Translations under genes and position numbers: made by a program | Notes under the pieces: model-generated | What the model was told of the DNA's origin: nothing | Databases searched by the model: none | The model's input: only the letters and a program-made list of their open reading frames with translations | Assembly (NCBI GenBank): GCA_002713555.1 | Contig: PATG01000059.1 | Span: 5,673-12,229 of the forward strand | DNA length: 6,557 bases | From: Planctomycetaceae bacterium | GTDB taxonomy: Bacteria > Planctomycetota > Planctomycetia > Pirellulales > Lacipirellulaceae | Reading direction: 5' to 3' | In this document: positions 1-6,205 of the stretch, piece after piece | How positions within the stretch are numbered: the first letter of the stretch is position 1 | How the letters are laid out: the number at the start of each line of letters is the position of its first letter

Positions 1-206
1 GTATATTCCTGATGCAAACGAGCCAGGCAGATAAAGAATGCCTTGACGGTTAGCACCCATACAAATGTTACCGCAAGCAAATGGGTTGAGGCTTCAGAAA
101 ACTGACCATCAAAACGTAACCAAAAAGCTCCAAAGTAGGCGAGTGCGCCCAAGGGAAGCATGATCGCCAATCCGATGAGCATTCGTTTTAATTCTTTGGA
201 AATCAT
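1..206 (-). CDS. N-terminus of a membrane polysaccharide biosynthesis protein, FlaA1/CapD/PglF-like (3' end outside window)
   Basis: Translating the minus strand from the ATG at 204-206 gives 68 residues that stay open to the left edge, so only the N-terminus is present. It begins MISKELKRMLIGL, has a hydrophobic helix at about residues 9-30 ending in FWLRFDG, then a polar stretch, then a second helix at about 43-63 ending in ICLARLHQ. The order helix, LRFDG, helix, short basic aromatic segment is typical of the membrane anchor of FlaA1/CapD/PglF/WbpM proteins. These use NAD(P) to convert UDP-GlcNAc-type substrates to 4-keto-6-deoxy (or epimerised) sugars. The catalytic Rossmann domain would lie outside the window. 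The aminotransferase gene just upstream fits, since it would aminate a 4-keto product. A polyprenyl-phosphate sugar transferase with an N-terminal membrane domain is the main alternative. I see no Shine-Dalgarno sequence before the ATG. An in-frame GTG at 219-221 is another possible start, and the first in-frame upstream stop is at 300-302. Confidence 0.6.
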   Translation of the reverse strand, partial: MISKELKRMLIGLAIMLPLGALAYFGAFWLRFDGQFSEASTHLLAVTFVWVLTVKAFFICLARLHQEY

Positions 207-525
207 AGCGTCTAAAAACACGAGCGATGAAGTCGCCGCTTTGTGGCGATGTAGGGTGTCGAGATGAGATCTCCCTCGCTGAGAGGGGGTGGAAAAGTAC
301 TATTTCTCAGTTTGAACCACAAGGTCTACCTACCTAATACATAGGGGGTTACGTAAATGTGATGTGTTGGGTGATAGTGTTGCCAGCTATCGGTCAATCG
401 ATGTCCTAGCCTGATGAGAAGAGTCTGTGAGGCCGTAGGGTGGAGTGCTATAGGCCCTCTGAAGACCGTGGATACATTCCAGAGGTGCAATTGCCAGCAG
501 AGCAGAAGCGGATGAGATATACGGT
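207..525. other. 319-nt stretch without a gene between the aminotransferase and the membrane protein
   Basis: I find no convincing coding sequence here on either strand. It should be the 3' trailer of the aminotransferase message and/or the leader of the next minus-strand gene. Three weak inverted repeats are visible. One is CTCCCTC/GAGGGGG at 271-289. A second is GGCCgTAG/CTAtaGGCC at 431-456 with a 9-nt loop. The third is CCTCTG/CAGAGG at 456-461 and 480-485. None is followed by a U-tract on the transcribed strand, so I do not call a terminator. A possible but poor promoter on the minus strand is TTGACC (392-397) with TATCAC (371-376), 15 nt apart. The gap is longer than the other two intergenic gaps (77 and about 122-164 nt), so the left gene may have its own promoter or leader. 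Confidence 0.5.
271..289 (-). repeat. Short GC-rich inverted repeat in the leader of the left-edge gene
   Basis: Positions 271-277 (CTCCCTC) can pair with 283-289 (GAGGGGG) across a 5-nt loop, giving a 7-bp stem with one mismatch or G-U pair depending on strand. It lies 65 nt upstream of the ATG at 204-206 and about 240 nt downstream of the aminotransferase stop. It could be a leader hairpin or an RNA 3'-end-stabilising structure. No run of U follows it, so a classical intrinsic terminator is not supported. A chance stem of this size is possible. Confidence 0.3.
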
Positions 526-1788
526 TCAGGCCACTTGTGGAGATGGAGTCTGATTGTCGAAGGTAATGCTAGCGGCTTGCAGGATTTGAGTAAGGGTTTC
601 GGCAATGAGATTTATTTGCTTCTCAGATATTGTTGGGTCGATTTGAAACATGAGTCCCGTTTCACCCAACTGACATGCACGGGGAAGTCGTTCGTTCGGG
701 CGCATGTGATTTGGGAAAGCTTTTTCAAGATAGATTTCACTACAAGAACCTGAATAGCAAGGAATACCCTTAGCGGAGAGGCCCGCAATAATACGTTCGC
801 GATTCCAATCAGGTCGCAGGAATTGAGGTACCAGAAAGGTGTAAAACTTGTAATACGAATGGTAAATATCCGTGGGCGGCACGGGAATTTTTAAAATGTC
901 AAGTTCCGACAGACGCTCAGTCAGGGTTGCCGCATTGTGGCGTCGAGTCTCTACCCATGCTGGTAATCTGCGGAGAGCTACTCGTCCTACTGCAGATTGG
1001 ACTTCTGTCATACGCATGTTGGTGCCAAAGCTTTCGTGAAGCCAGCGAAAACCGGGCGGATGCTCTTGCTCGAACACAGCTCGGTAACTCTTGCCATGAT
1101 CTTTGTAGCTCCAAGCTCGTCGCCAAAGGCTCTCTGAATTTGTGACGAGCATGCCACCCTCGCCTGCTGTTGTCATGATTTTGTCTTGGCAAAACGAAAA
1201 AGCAGCCACATCACCCAAGGAGCCGACAGGACGGCCCTTGTAACGTGCTCCATGAGCTTGCGCACAATCCTCAATTACAGCCAGACCGTGGTGCTTGGCC
1301 AGTTCCATGATAGGGTCCATGTCGCAGGGCCAGCCGGCCAGGTGGACCACGATGATGGCCTTGGTTCTTGAAGTAATTTGCTCTGCAATGCTTGCTGCCG
1401 TTATGTTTTGAGTGTGTAGATCGACATCGGCAAAGATAGGAGTTGCTCCACGGGCTACGACAGAGCTGGCCGTGGCAATAAATGTGCGAGGAGGGATGAT
1501 GACTTCGTCTCCTCGCTCGATACCAATTGCGTGGAGCGCAAGTTCTAATGCTAATGTGCCATTGGCCACAGCGACAGCATGTTGGCAGCCTGAGATTTTG
1601 GCAAATTCTGCTTCAAATTCCCGCCCCTGGGTTCCAGTCCAATAGTTGACATGTCCGGACTGCAATACGTTTGTAGCTGCAGAAATTTGTTCCTCATCAA
1701 ACTCGGGCCAGCTAGACCAAGCAGGATTCGTGTTAGACGCCTTGGTGTTACTCTCAGGATCCGGTTTTGGTTGAGTAGAATAGGGCAT
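526..1788 (-). CDS. DegT/DnrJ/EryC1/StrS-family PLP-dependent sugar aminotransferase
   Basis: This is a cytosolic PLP enzyme that transfers an amino group, usually from glutamate, to a keto-sugar nucleotide. The product is an amino sugar for polysaccharide assembly. Numbered from the upstream TTG (1828-1830), the fold runs from about residue 38 to 418. The landmarks are NGTLALELAL at 90-99 (cofactor phosphate region), EDCAQAHGA at 187-195, SFCQDKIMTTAGEGG at 212-226 with the Schiff-base lysine K217, and NMRMTEVQSAVG at 271-282. The C-terminal small-domain segment SCSEIYLEKAF is at 362-372. All key residues are present and the length is normal. I prefer the ATG at 1786-1788 (420 aa). The TTG at 1828-1830 would add 14 residues, and an in-frame TAG at 1834-1836 rules out anything longer. 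Neither start has a clear Shine-Dalgarno sequence. The exact substrate cannot be told from sequence alone. The neighbouring FlaA1/CapD-like gene suggests a UDP-4-keto sugar, as in PglF/PglE pairs. Confidence 0.93.
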   Translation of the reverse strand: MPYSTQPKPDPESNTKASNTNPAWSSWPEFDEEQISAATNVLQSGHVNYWTGTQGREFEAEFAKISGCQHAVAVANGTLALELALHAIGIERGDEVIIPPRTFIATASSVVARGATPIFADVDLHTQNITAASIAEQITSRTKAIIVVHLAGWPCDMDPIMELAKHHGLAVIEDCAQAHGARYKGRPVGSLGDVAAFSFCQDKIMTTAGEGGMLVTNSESLWRRAWSYKDHGKSYRAVFEQEHPPGFRWLHESFGTNMRMTEVQSAVGRVALRRLPAWVETRRHNAATLTERLSELDILKIPVPPTDIYHSYYKFYTFLVPQFLRPDWNRERIIAGLSAKGIPCYSGSCSEIYLEKAFPNHMRPNERLPRACQLGETGLMFQIDPTISEKQINLIAETLTQILQAASITFDNQTPSPQVA

Positions 1789-1952
1789 GTTGCTTGCGAA
1801 TTGAAAATAGTTGGAGTCGTTGACGGGCAAATTCTAAAGAACCATGGAATGTCCTACAAGAGAGATGATGCATTGCCTTAAAGCTGGCCTACAGTTTCAG
1901 AGGATGTTTCACGTAATCTTTATTCGTAGGGGCGAAGTTGTCACGTTTCACA
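1789..1952 (-). other. Spacer between the Wzy_C gene and the aminotransferase
   Basis: This holds the intergenic sequence downstream of the TAA at 1953-1955 and, if the TTG start is used, the first 14 aminotransferase codons (1789-1830). The heptamer GTTTCAC occurs twice, at 1906-1912 and 1945-1951, 39 nt apart on the given strand. A related GTTTCAG is at 1894-1900. No U-tract terminator is visible, so read-through from the upstream gene is plausible. The repeated heptamer may be a binding site or chance. Confidence 0.3.
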
Positions 1953-4640
1953 TTATTTTGTCGTGGTGCTATAATGCGACTTGGATGCTAATTCGAATGC
2001 ACTTTTCAAAGATCGATCATCGGGTCGACGTGAGCGGCACCAACGCAGATGATTCTCTGCCAACTCAAATTGATTGTTCTTAAGAAATAACTGCCCGAGT
2101 GTGCGCCGTGCTAAATAATGATCTGGTGATGCTTTTATAGCGGATTCTAGATTGATGATCGCTGCATCGATCCGTTGTAAAGAGATTTGTATATTGGCAA
2201 GTTTATGCCAAATGTCTGCCGCTTTTTCCGAGGTGCTTTGTGGACATTCTGACGCGGCCGCCAGTTTGGCGTATTCTACCAAACGGCTTAACTGTTCGGG
2301 ACTCGAGGTAATAGAAAAGTGTTGCCACACCCCAGGAAGTGTTTGCCAATCTGGTTGAAAGTTCTCCAGAAACGAGTCGACGGCAGTGTGGTATGACAAA
2401 AATTGGATTATTTTAAGTTGATGTGCCCCGGGGCTTTTATAGGCATTTTTCCATAAAAGTAAGGCCTCTTGGCCATGCCCAGAAGCGAACCACTCTTTTC
2501 CTACCTGATAGATAATCCCACCATCGCGAGGGGATAACAGAAGGCATTGTTTGACGTACGCATCTACATGTTGGGAGCTTTGGCCTTCTAAAAAGCAGAG
2601 CTTGCCCAGGGTGAGATAAGCTTGTGCGGAAAGTGGACTGAATCGTATTGCTTGTAAAGCGTGGTACCGTGCACGGTAGAGTAACTTGCTGTGATCTCCA
2701 ATGGCACGTTGGAGCCATTGCTGAAGTTCGGTGGCAGAATTGAATTTTGATGCTATTGAGGCTTCTCTTATTTGTTCAACTCCCATCGCATTTTCGGATT
2801 GAACCTGAAGCAGGTTGAACAGTTGAAGGTAACGCATGGCCAGTCGTAAATGTGGCTCTGCGGACTTTGTGTTTTTGGATACGACGGTACGTAATTGATG
2901 GATCATTGCTTCAATGCGTTGGGTTTTGTTATCGCCGTCATTTTTGGCATTTCTCCCGGACTTTAACTGGTGAAGATTCAGTGTCTTATTATGACTTGCA
3001 AGCAGTCGATAACGATTCCAGGAGTTATCAGCTTGAGCAGGTCCTTTTAGAGTCGATAGAGTCCCTATGGTTGCCAATAGTACCAGAGAACCCGCAACGA
3101 TCCATCGAGGTTGATTCCAGGAAATGATCGAGCGCTGAGGCCCTTCATTTGAGGAATCTAATTGCGTCAGGCGAAGTAAGCAGGCTGCTAAAAGTAGGGT
3201 GACAGTTACACAGGCAGGAACGTACCAGACGAAATCGAATAACGAATGAATGGCACTCACTGACATTCCTGCTACAACTGCGCCGGCAAATACAGTTTGT
3301 TGCGGTAGTTTTGCATTGCGCAGTGCAACCCAGCTCCATCGGCCAATGATGCATAGCCCTAGGAGAAGTAATGCGATGCCGAGCCAGCCGTTCTCTGTCG
3401 CAATCTGCACATAACCACTCTCTGCGTGCGTGTAAACACCGTCGAACGATTCCTTCATGTAAACCGGATAGATTACAGCATGTGAGCCCGCTCCAGATCC
3501 AAACCATGAACCTTCGCGAATAGCTGCCAGATTGGCTGCCCAAATTTTGCGTCTGCCGTGGTTGTTGTCGAGTTTTTCGAGGGATCCATCCGAAAAGTCG
3601 TCCACGCGTGCAGAGACGTTATCGTAGCCATCGAATGAGAGTAGACCAACGACCAGTAGCCCCAGCATGGCTAGCCCAAGCAGGTAGCCCCAGGACAGGA
3701 GTCCTCTGAAATAGAACAGTAAAACGACTAAGGAAATAGACAGTGTGAATACTAAGATTCCGCCACGCGAAAGCGAGAGCAGTACCCCAGTTGGTATCAG
3801 GATCAAGCTCAATACAAGGCAAATGGTTTTTATCCACTTCAAGTAGTTGGAAGTGGTTGGGAGTGTCGATCGAGACTGCTTGGAAAAGAGCTGATGAACT
3901 TGCAGTACAAACCATGCTAGGAGTGGCCCGAGTCCCAGTACCAAGAAATGTGCGAAGTGATTTCTGCACGTAAAACTGCCCTTTGCTACACGATCTGTCG
4001 ATGTGAAGGCAGCTTCATAGAACCAGAAAAAGAGTCCATTCGACGTGTAAAATTGTAGTAGTCCAAATCCAGCCATTGCAATTGCGGATAGTGCAATCCA
4101 CTGTAGTAACCGCTTGATGTCTGCTAGCATTTGCAGGCGTTGTACCGCTACGATGAACAATAAGCAGTAGGAGACTAACATCGCAAGCGATATTCTTGTA
4201 GCCGTTGGCGTTAGTGAGAGTGTTGACCAGGAGCCTAGATTAGGTTGTGTGTTGGGAGAGGTGTTGAATAAAGTTAGAAGCTTCTGATTTCGTGGGGCAA
4301 GATACTCTAACCATTCGGGAGGCAGAGGTAAAATCTGCAGGGCCAACAGGCCGATTGCGGTAATTCCTAAATAGTAGGACCAACTGTGAATCCATACACT
4401 GCGTTTCATGAGAAGTTGATGTACACACCATGACAATGCAATGAGGCTTATTAGCGCGGCAAATACAAATTGTCCCAATCCATGGCGTCCGCCTAGAAAT
4501 AGTGGAGCTACGAATAGTAGACCCAAGAGGCCAAAATCTACAACTTGCAGAAAGAACAAGGCCAGAGGCGATGCCGCAGTTGTGGAATTGAGCTGTGAGG
4601 CACTATTGCTGTGATTGCGTTGGCTGTGCCAGGTATGCAT
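1953..4640 (-). CDS. O-antigen ligase/polymerase (Wzy_C family) membrane protein with C-terminal TPR-like region
   Basis: The 895-residue product has about 12-13 hydrophobic helices between residues 27 and 531, then a soluble half. Proteins with the Wzy_C domain either polymerise lipid-linked repeat units or transfer the polymer to an acceptor, on the periplasmic face of the inner membrane. Supporting motifs are RNHFAHFL at 226-233, LSLSRGGI at 288-295 followed by two further helices, and a large loop at about 337-412. That loop contains GSGAGSH (381-387) and THAESGYVQIATENGWLG (404-421), and its histidine H405 corresponds to the conserved His of the family. From about 580 onward there are helix pairs of TPR type, clearest at 672-707, 709-739, 807-841 and 842-875 (alanine/leucine spacing, ASPDH and RRPDD turns). 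The start ATG (4638-4640) has a Shine-Dalgarno sequence 10 nt upstream. Polymerase and ligase cannot be separated from sequence; the position beside a Wzc-type kinase favours polymerase. Confidence 0.88.
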   Translation of the reverse strand: MHTWHSQRNHSNSASQLNSTTAASPLALFFLQVVDFGLLGLLFVAPLFLGGRHGLGQFVFAALISLIALSWCVHQLLMKRSVWIHSWSYYLGITAIGLLALQILPLPPEWLEYLAPRNQKLLTLFNTSPNTQPNLGSWSTLSLTPTATRISLAMLVSYCLLFIVAVQRLQMLADIKRLLQWIALSAIAMAGFGLLQFYTSNGLFFWFYEAAFTSTDRVAKGSFTCRNHFAHFLVLGLGPLLAWFVLQVHQLFSKQSRSTLPTTSNYLKWIKTICLVLSLILIPTGVLLSLSRGGILVFTLSISLVVLLFYFRGLLSWGYLLGLAMLGLLVVGLLSFDGYDNVSARVDDFSDGSLEKLDNNHGRRKIWAANLAAIREGSWFGSGAGSHAVIYPVYMKESFDGVYTHAESGYVQIATENGWLGIALLLLGLCIIGRWSWVALRNAKLPQQTVFAGAVVAGMSVSAIHSLFDFVWYVPACVTVTLLLAACLLRLTQLDSSNEGPQRSIISWNQPRWIVAGSLVLLATIGTLSTLKGPAQADNSWNRYRLLASHNKTLNLHQLKSGRNAKNDGDNKTQRIEAMIHQLRTVVSKNTKSAEPHLRLAMRYLQLFNLLQVQSENAMGVEQIREASIASKFNSATELQQWLQRAIGDHSKLLYRARYHALQAIRFSPLSAQAYLTLGKLCFLEGQSSQHVDAYVKQCLLLSPRDGGIIYQVGKEWFASGHGQEALLLWKNAYKSPGAHQLKIIQFLSYHTAVDSFLENFQPDWQTLPGVWQHFSITSSPEQLSRLVEYAKLAAASECPQSTSEKAADIWHKLANIQISLQRIDAAIINLESAIKASPDHYLARRTLGQLFLKNNQFELAENHLRWCRSRRPDDRSLKSAFELASKSHYSTTTK

Positions 4641-4650
4641 GAATTTGTTT

Positions 4651-4655
4651 TCCTT
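4651..4655 (-). promoter_or_regulatory. Shine-Dalgarno site of the Wzy_C gene
   Basis: On the minus strand AAGGA, within a purine-rich AAAAGGAAAA context, sits 10 nt before the ATG at 4638-4640. It is the only clear ribosome binding site in the window and supports this start. The 77-nt gap (4641-4717) to the kinase stop has no evident terminator, consistent with co-transcription. Confidence 0.65.
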
Positions 4656-4717
4656 TTCACGGCAATTGCTGGCAGTAGTGAGGGCTCATCAGCTGGGAAT
4701 AAGAATTCAGGGGGCCG

Positions 4718-6205
4718 TTAGGCGACACGGCGTGGTTTGAGGGGAGTTGTAGAATTGGCCGATTTTGTTTGAAAAGGAGTCTCGTGCGATTGATGTTCTT
4801 GCGGGGAAGCAGAGGGAAGATGCTCCTCAGACGCAATGGATGGAAGTTGAACTATTTCGGGCATTGGAGTCATCATGGTATCGGCTGTATCTACCATGTC
4901 TTGTTCTTCTTCATGGCTATAGCCGCCATCGTAGGAGTACCCATAACCATATCCATAACCATAGCCGGATGAATCGCTGGATAGTCCATTTGCAACAACT
5001 CCAAATACATGGCAGCCGGTTGCATGGAAGCTTTCGACGGCTCTCATTACCGAACGTCTGTGGTTCTTTTCAGGGCGGACGACAAGAATTGCTCCGTCGA
5101 CGAGTCGCCCTACAATTTGGGCATCACTCACGGCTAGAACAGGAGGACAATCGACAATCACCCGGTCGTATTTAGATTCGGCCCAGGCAAGTAGTTCAAT
5201 AAATGCTTTACTACTCAGTAGCTCAGCCGGATTAGGGCGTCTTAAGCCAGCAGGCAGTACGTCCAAGTCTTTAACGATCGTCGAATGAATGAGCGGAGGA
5301 GCTGATTGAGCGGGCGTTTCAGGCGAGGTCAACAGATCAGCAACACCCGGTTGCCCTTTTAGTTGCATGAGTGTTGTGAATCCTGGGCGTCTCAGATCGG
5401 CATCGATTACGAGAGTTCGATGGCCAGCCTGCGCCAATGCCACAGATAAATTTGCTGAGATAGTCGTTTTGCCATCGCCAGGTTCCGAACTAGAAATAAG
5501 TATGCGTTCACAATTCTGTTCACTAAGTGATAAAACAGTTCGTAAGGTACGAAAGGCTTCTGTCTCAGGAGCATTTGGGCAAGCATGCGTATGGATGGTT
5601 TCCAGGTTTTCGCCATTTAATGCGTCGAGTTTTTTAACCATTGCCAGGACAGGGACACCAAGCTGTAAGGTGAGTTCTTCGGGGGAGTTAAATCGATCTG
5701 CCAGAACATCCTGAGCATAAGCCATGACCACACCTACGCAGGTGCCACCAAGAAGGCAAACTGCGGCAATAAGCCTAATTTGTGGTGTGACAGGATTGTT
5801 GTTGGCAATGGGTTCTCGGACGACAGTGGCTCGTATGGGGGCCTGGTTCTGGCGGAAATCTATATTGGCGATCTTGTCTGTTAGAATGTCGCTTTTTGCC
5901 TCATCACGAGCGACTGCTCTTTCCAATGCTCGAAATTGAACCAAAGAGCCACTGTATGCCGCTGCTTCAGCACGTGCCTGTTGGTAAGCTTGCCGGATCT
6001 GTTTTTCTTTTTCGATTGCCTGTTGTGTCGATTGACGAAGCAGATTGACAACTACTTCTTTCGGTATGGATTTCCCCATTGCTTCTAAACGATCCCCTGC
6101 TCCTGAATGGTAGTTGTTGATGTACTGGTCAAGGGAGCGAACATCTTGTTGCAGCTCAATAATTCGTGGATGATTGGGGCCATAGTGCATGCTCAGATTT
6201 TGCAA
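4718..6205 (-). CDS. wzc: Wzc/GumC-family tyrosine autokinase, 3' part (out of frame with its 5' part)
   Basis: This is the kinase half of an inner-membrane polysaccharide co-polymerase, which controls chain length and export by tyrosine autophosphorylation. Counted from the TTG at 6203-6205 (495 aa), it has YGPNHP at 8-13, which closes the periplasmic coiled coil in this family. A second coiled-coil arm spans about 55-115. A Pro-containing segment (EPIANNNPVTP) precedes the second membrane helix at about 143-164. The cytoplasmic kinase has EAFRTLRT at 216-223, Walker A SSSEPGDGKTT at 238-248, Walker A' VIDADLRRP at 266-274 and Walker B VIVDCPP at 349-355. Seven tyrosines lie between 415 and 429. 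A 66-residue polar tail rich in Ser, Pro and Glu follows, ending KPRRVA. The TTG has no ribosome binding site, and the frame is blocked upstream by TAG at 6245-6247. I therefore read this as the continuation of the 6156-6557 frame, not a separate gene. Neighbouring Wzy_C and sugar genes fit this role. The symbol is a family label. Confidence 0.9.
   Translation of the reverse strand: MQNLSMHYGPNHPRIIELQQDVRSLDQYINNYHSGAGDRLEAMGKSIPKEVVVNLLRQSTQQAIEKEKQIRQAYQQARAEAAAYSGSLVQFRALERAVARDEAKSDILTDKIANIDFRQNQAPIRATVVREPIANNNPVTPQIRLIAAVCLLGGTCVGVVMAYAQDVLADRFNSPEELTLQLGVPVLAMVKKLDALNGENLETIHTHACPNAPETEAFRTLRTVLSLSEQNCERILISSSEPGDGKTTISANLSVALAQAGHRTLVIDADLRRPGFTTLMQLKGQPGVADLLTSPETPAQSAPPLIHSTIVKDLDVLPAGLRRPNPAELLSSKAFIELLAWAESKYDRVIVDCPPVLAVSDAQIVGRLVDGAILVVRPEKNHRRSVMRAVESFHATGCHVFGVVANGLSSDSSGYGYGYGYGYSYDGGYSHEEEQDMVDTADTMMTPMPEIVQLPSIASEEHLPSASPQEHQSHETPFQTKSANSTTPLKPRRVA
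4919..4966 (-). repeat. Gly-Tyr codon repeat encoding the autophosphorylation tyrosine cluster
   Basis: A 6-nt unit (GGN TAY) is repeated five times in tandem with third-base variation. Ser-Tyr, Asp-Gly and Gly-Tyr codons follow. The encoded tyrosines are residues 415, 417, 419, 421, 423, 425 and 429 of the 495-residue frame. In Wzc-type kinases such a tyrosine cluster is the site of trans-autophosphorylation. The synonymous variation between units argues for selection on the protein rather than very recent slippage. Confidence 0.8.

Noticed and set aside
327..345. GGTAGGTAG on the minus strand, considered as an ops/JUMPstart element for RfaH-type anti-termination.
   Set aside because: It lacks the GGCGGTAG core and the surrounding JUMPstart sequence, so the resemblance is too short.
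371..397. TTGACC/TATCAC as a sigma-70 promoter for the left-edge gene.
   Set aside because: The 15-nt spacer and poor -10 make it weak; it is mentioned only in the intergenic description.
431..485. Inverted repeats downstream of the aminotransferase stop as an intrinsic terminator.
   Set aside because: The stems are short or bulged and no U-tract follows on the minus strand.
387..605. 72-codon minus-strand open frame overlapping the aminotransferase 3' end.
   Set aside because: It overlaps the well-supported aminotransferase in another frame, has no ribosome binding site and no recognisable motif.
3145..3543. 132-codon minus-strand open frame within the Wzy_C gene.
   Set aside because: It is an out-of-frame shadow of a membrane protein with clear motifs. 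Its composition (many Arg, Cys, Trp) is typical of a false frame.
4765..5175. 136-codon plus-strand open frame opposite the kinase domain.
   Set aside because: It is antisense to Walker B and the tyrosine repeat. Its His/Arg-rich sequence mirrors the Gly-Tyr codons and shows no domain.
5367..5714. 115-codon plus-strand open frame opposite Walker A.
   Set aside because: It is antisense to strongly conserved kinase motifs and has no start context or recognisable family.
6188..6205. Independent translation start for the kinase half at the TTG (6203-6205) or ATG (6188-6190).
   Set aside because: Neither has a Shine-Dalgarno sequence, and both lie inside the coiled-coil/YGPNHP region that is continuous with the upstream frame. 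A start here would leave a kinase without its first membrane helix.
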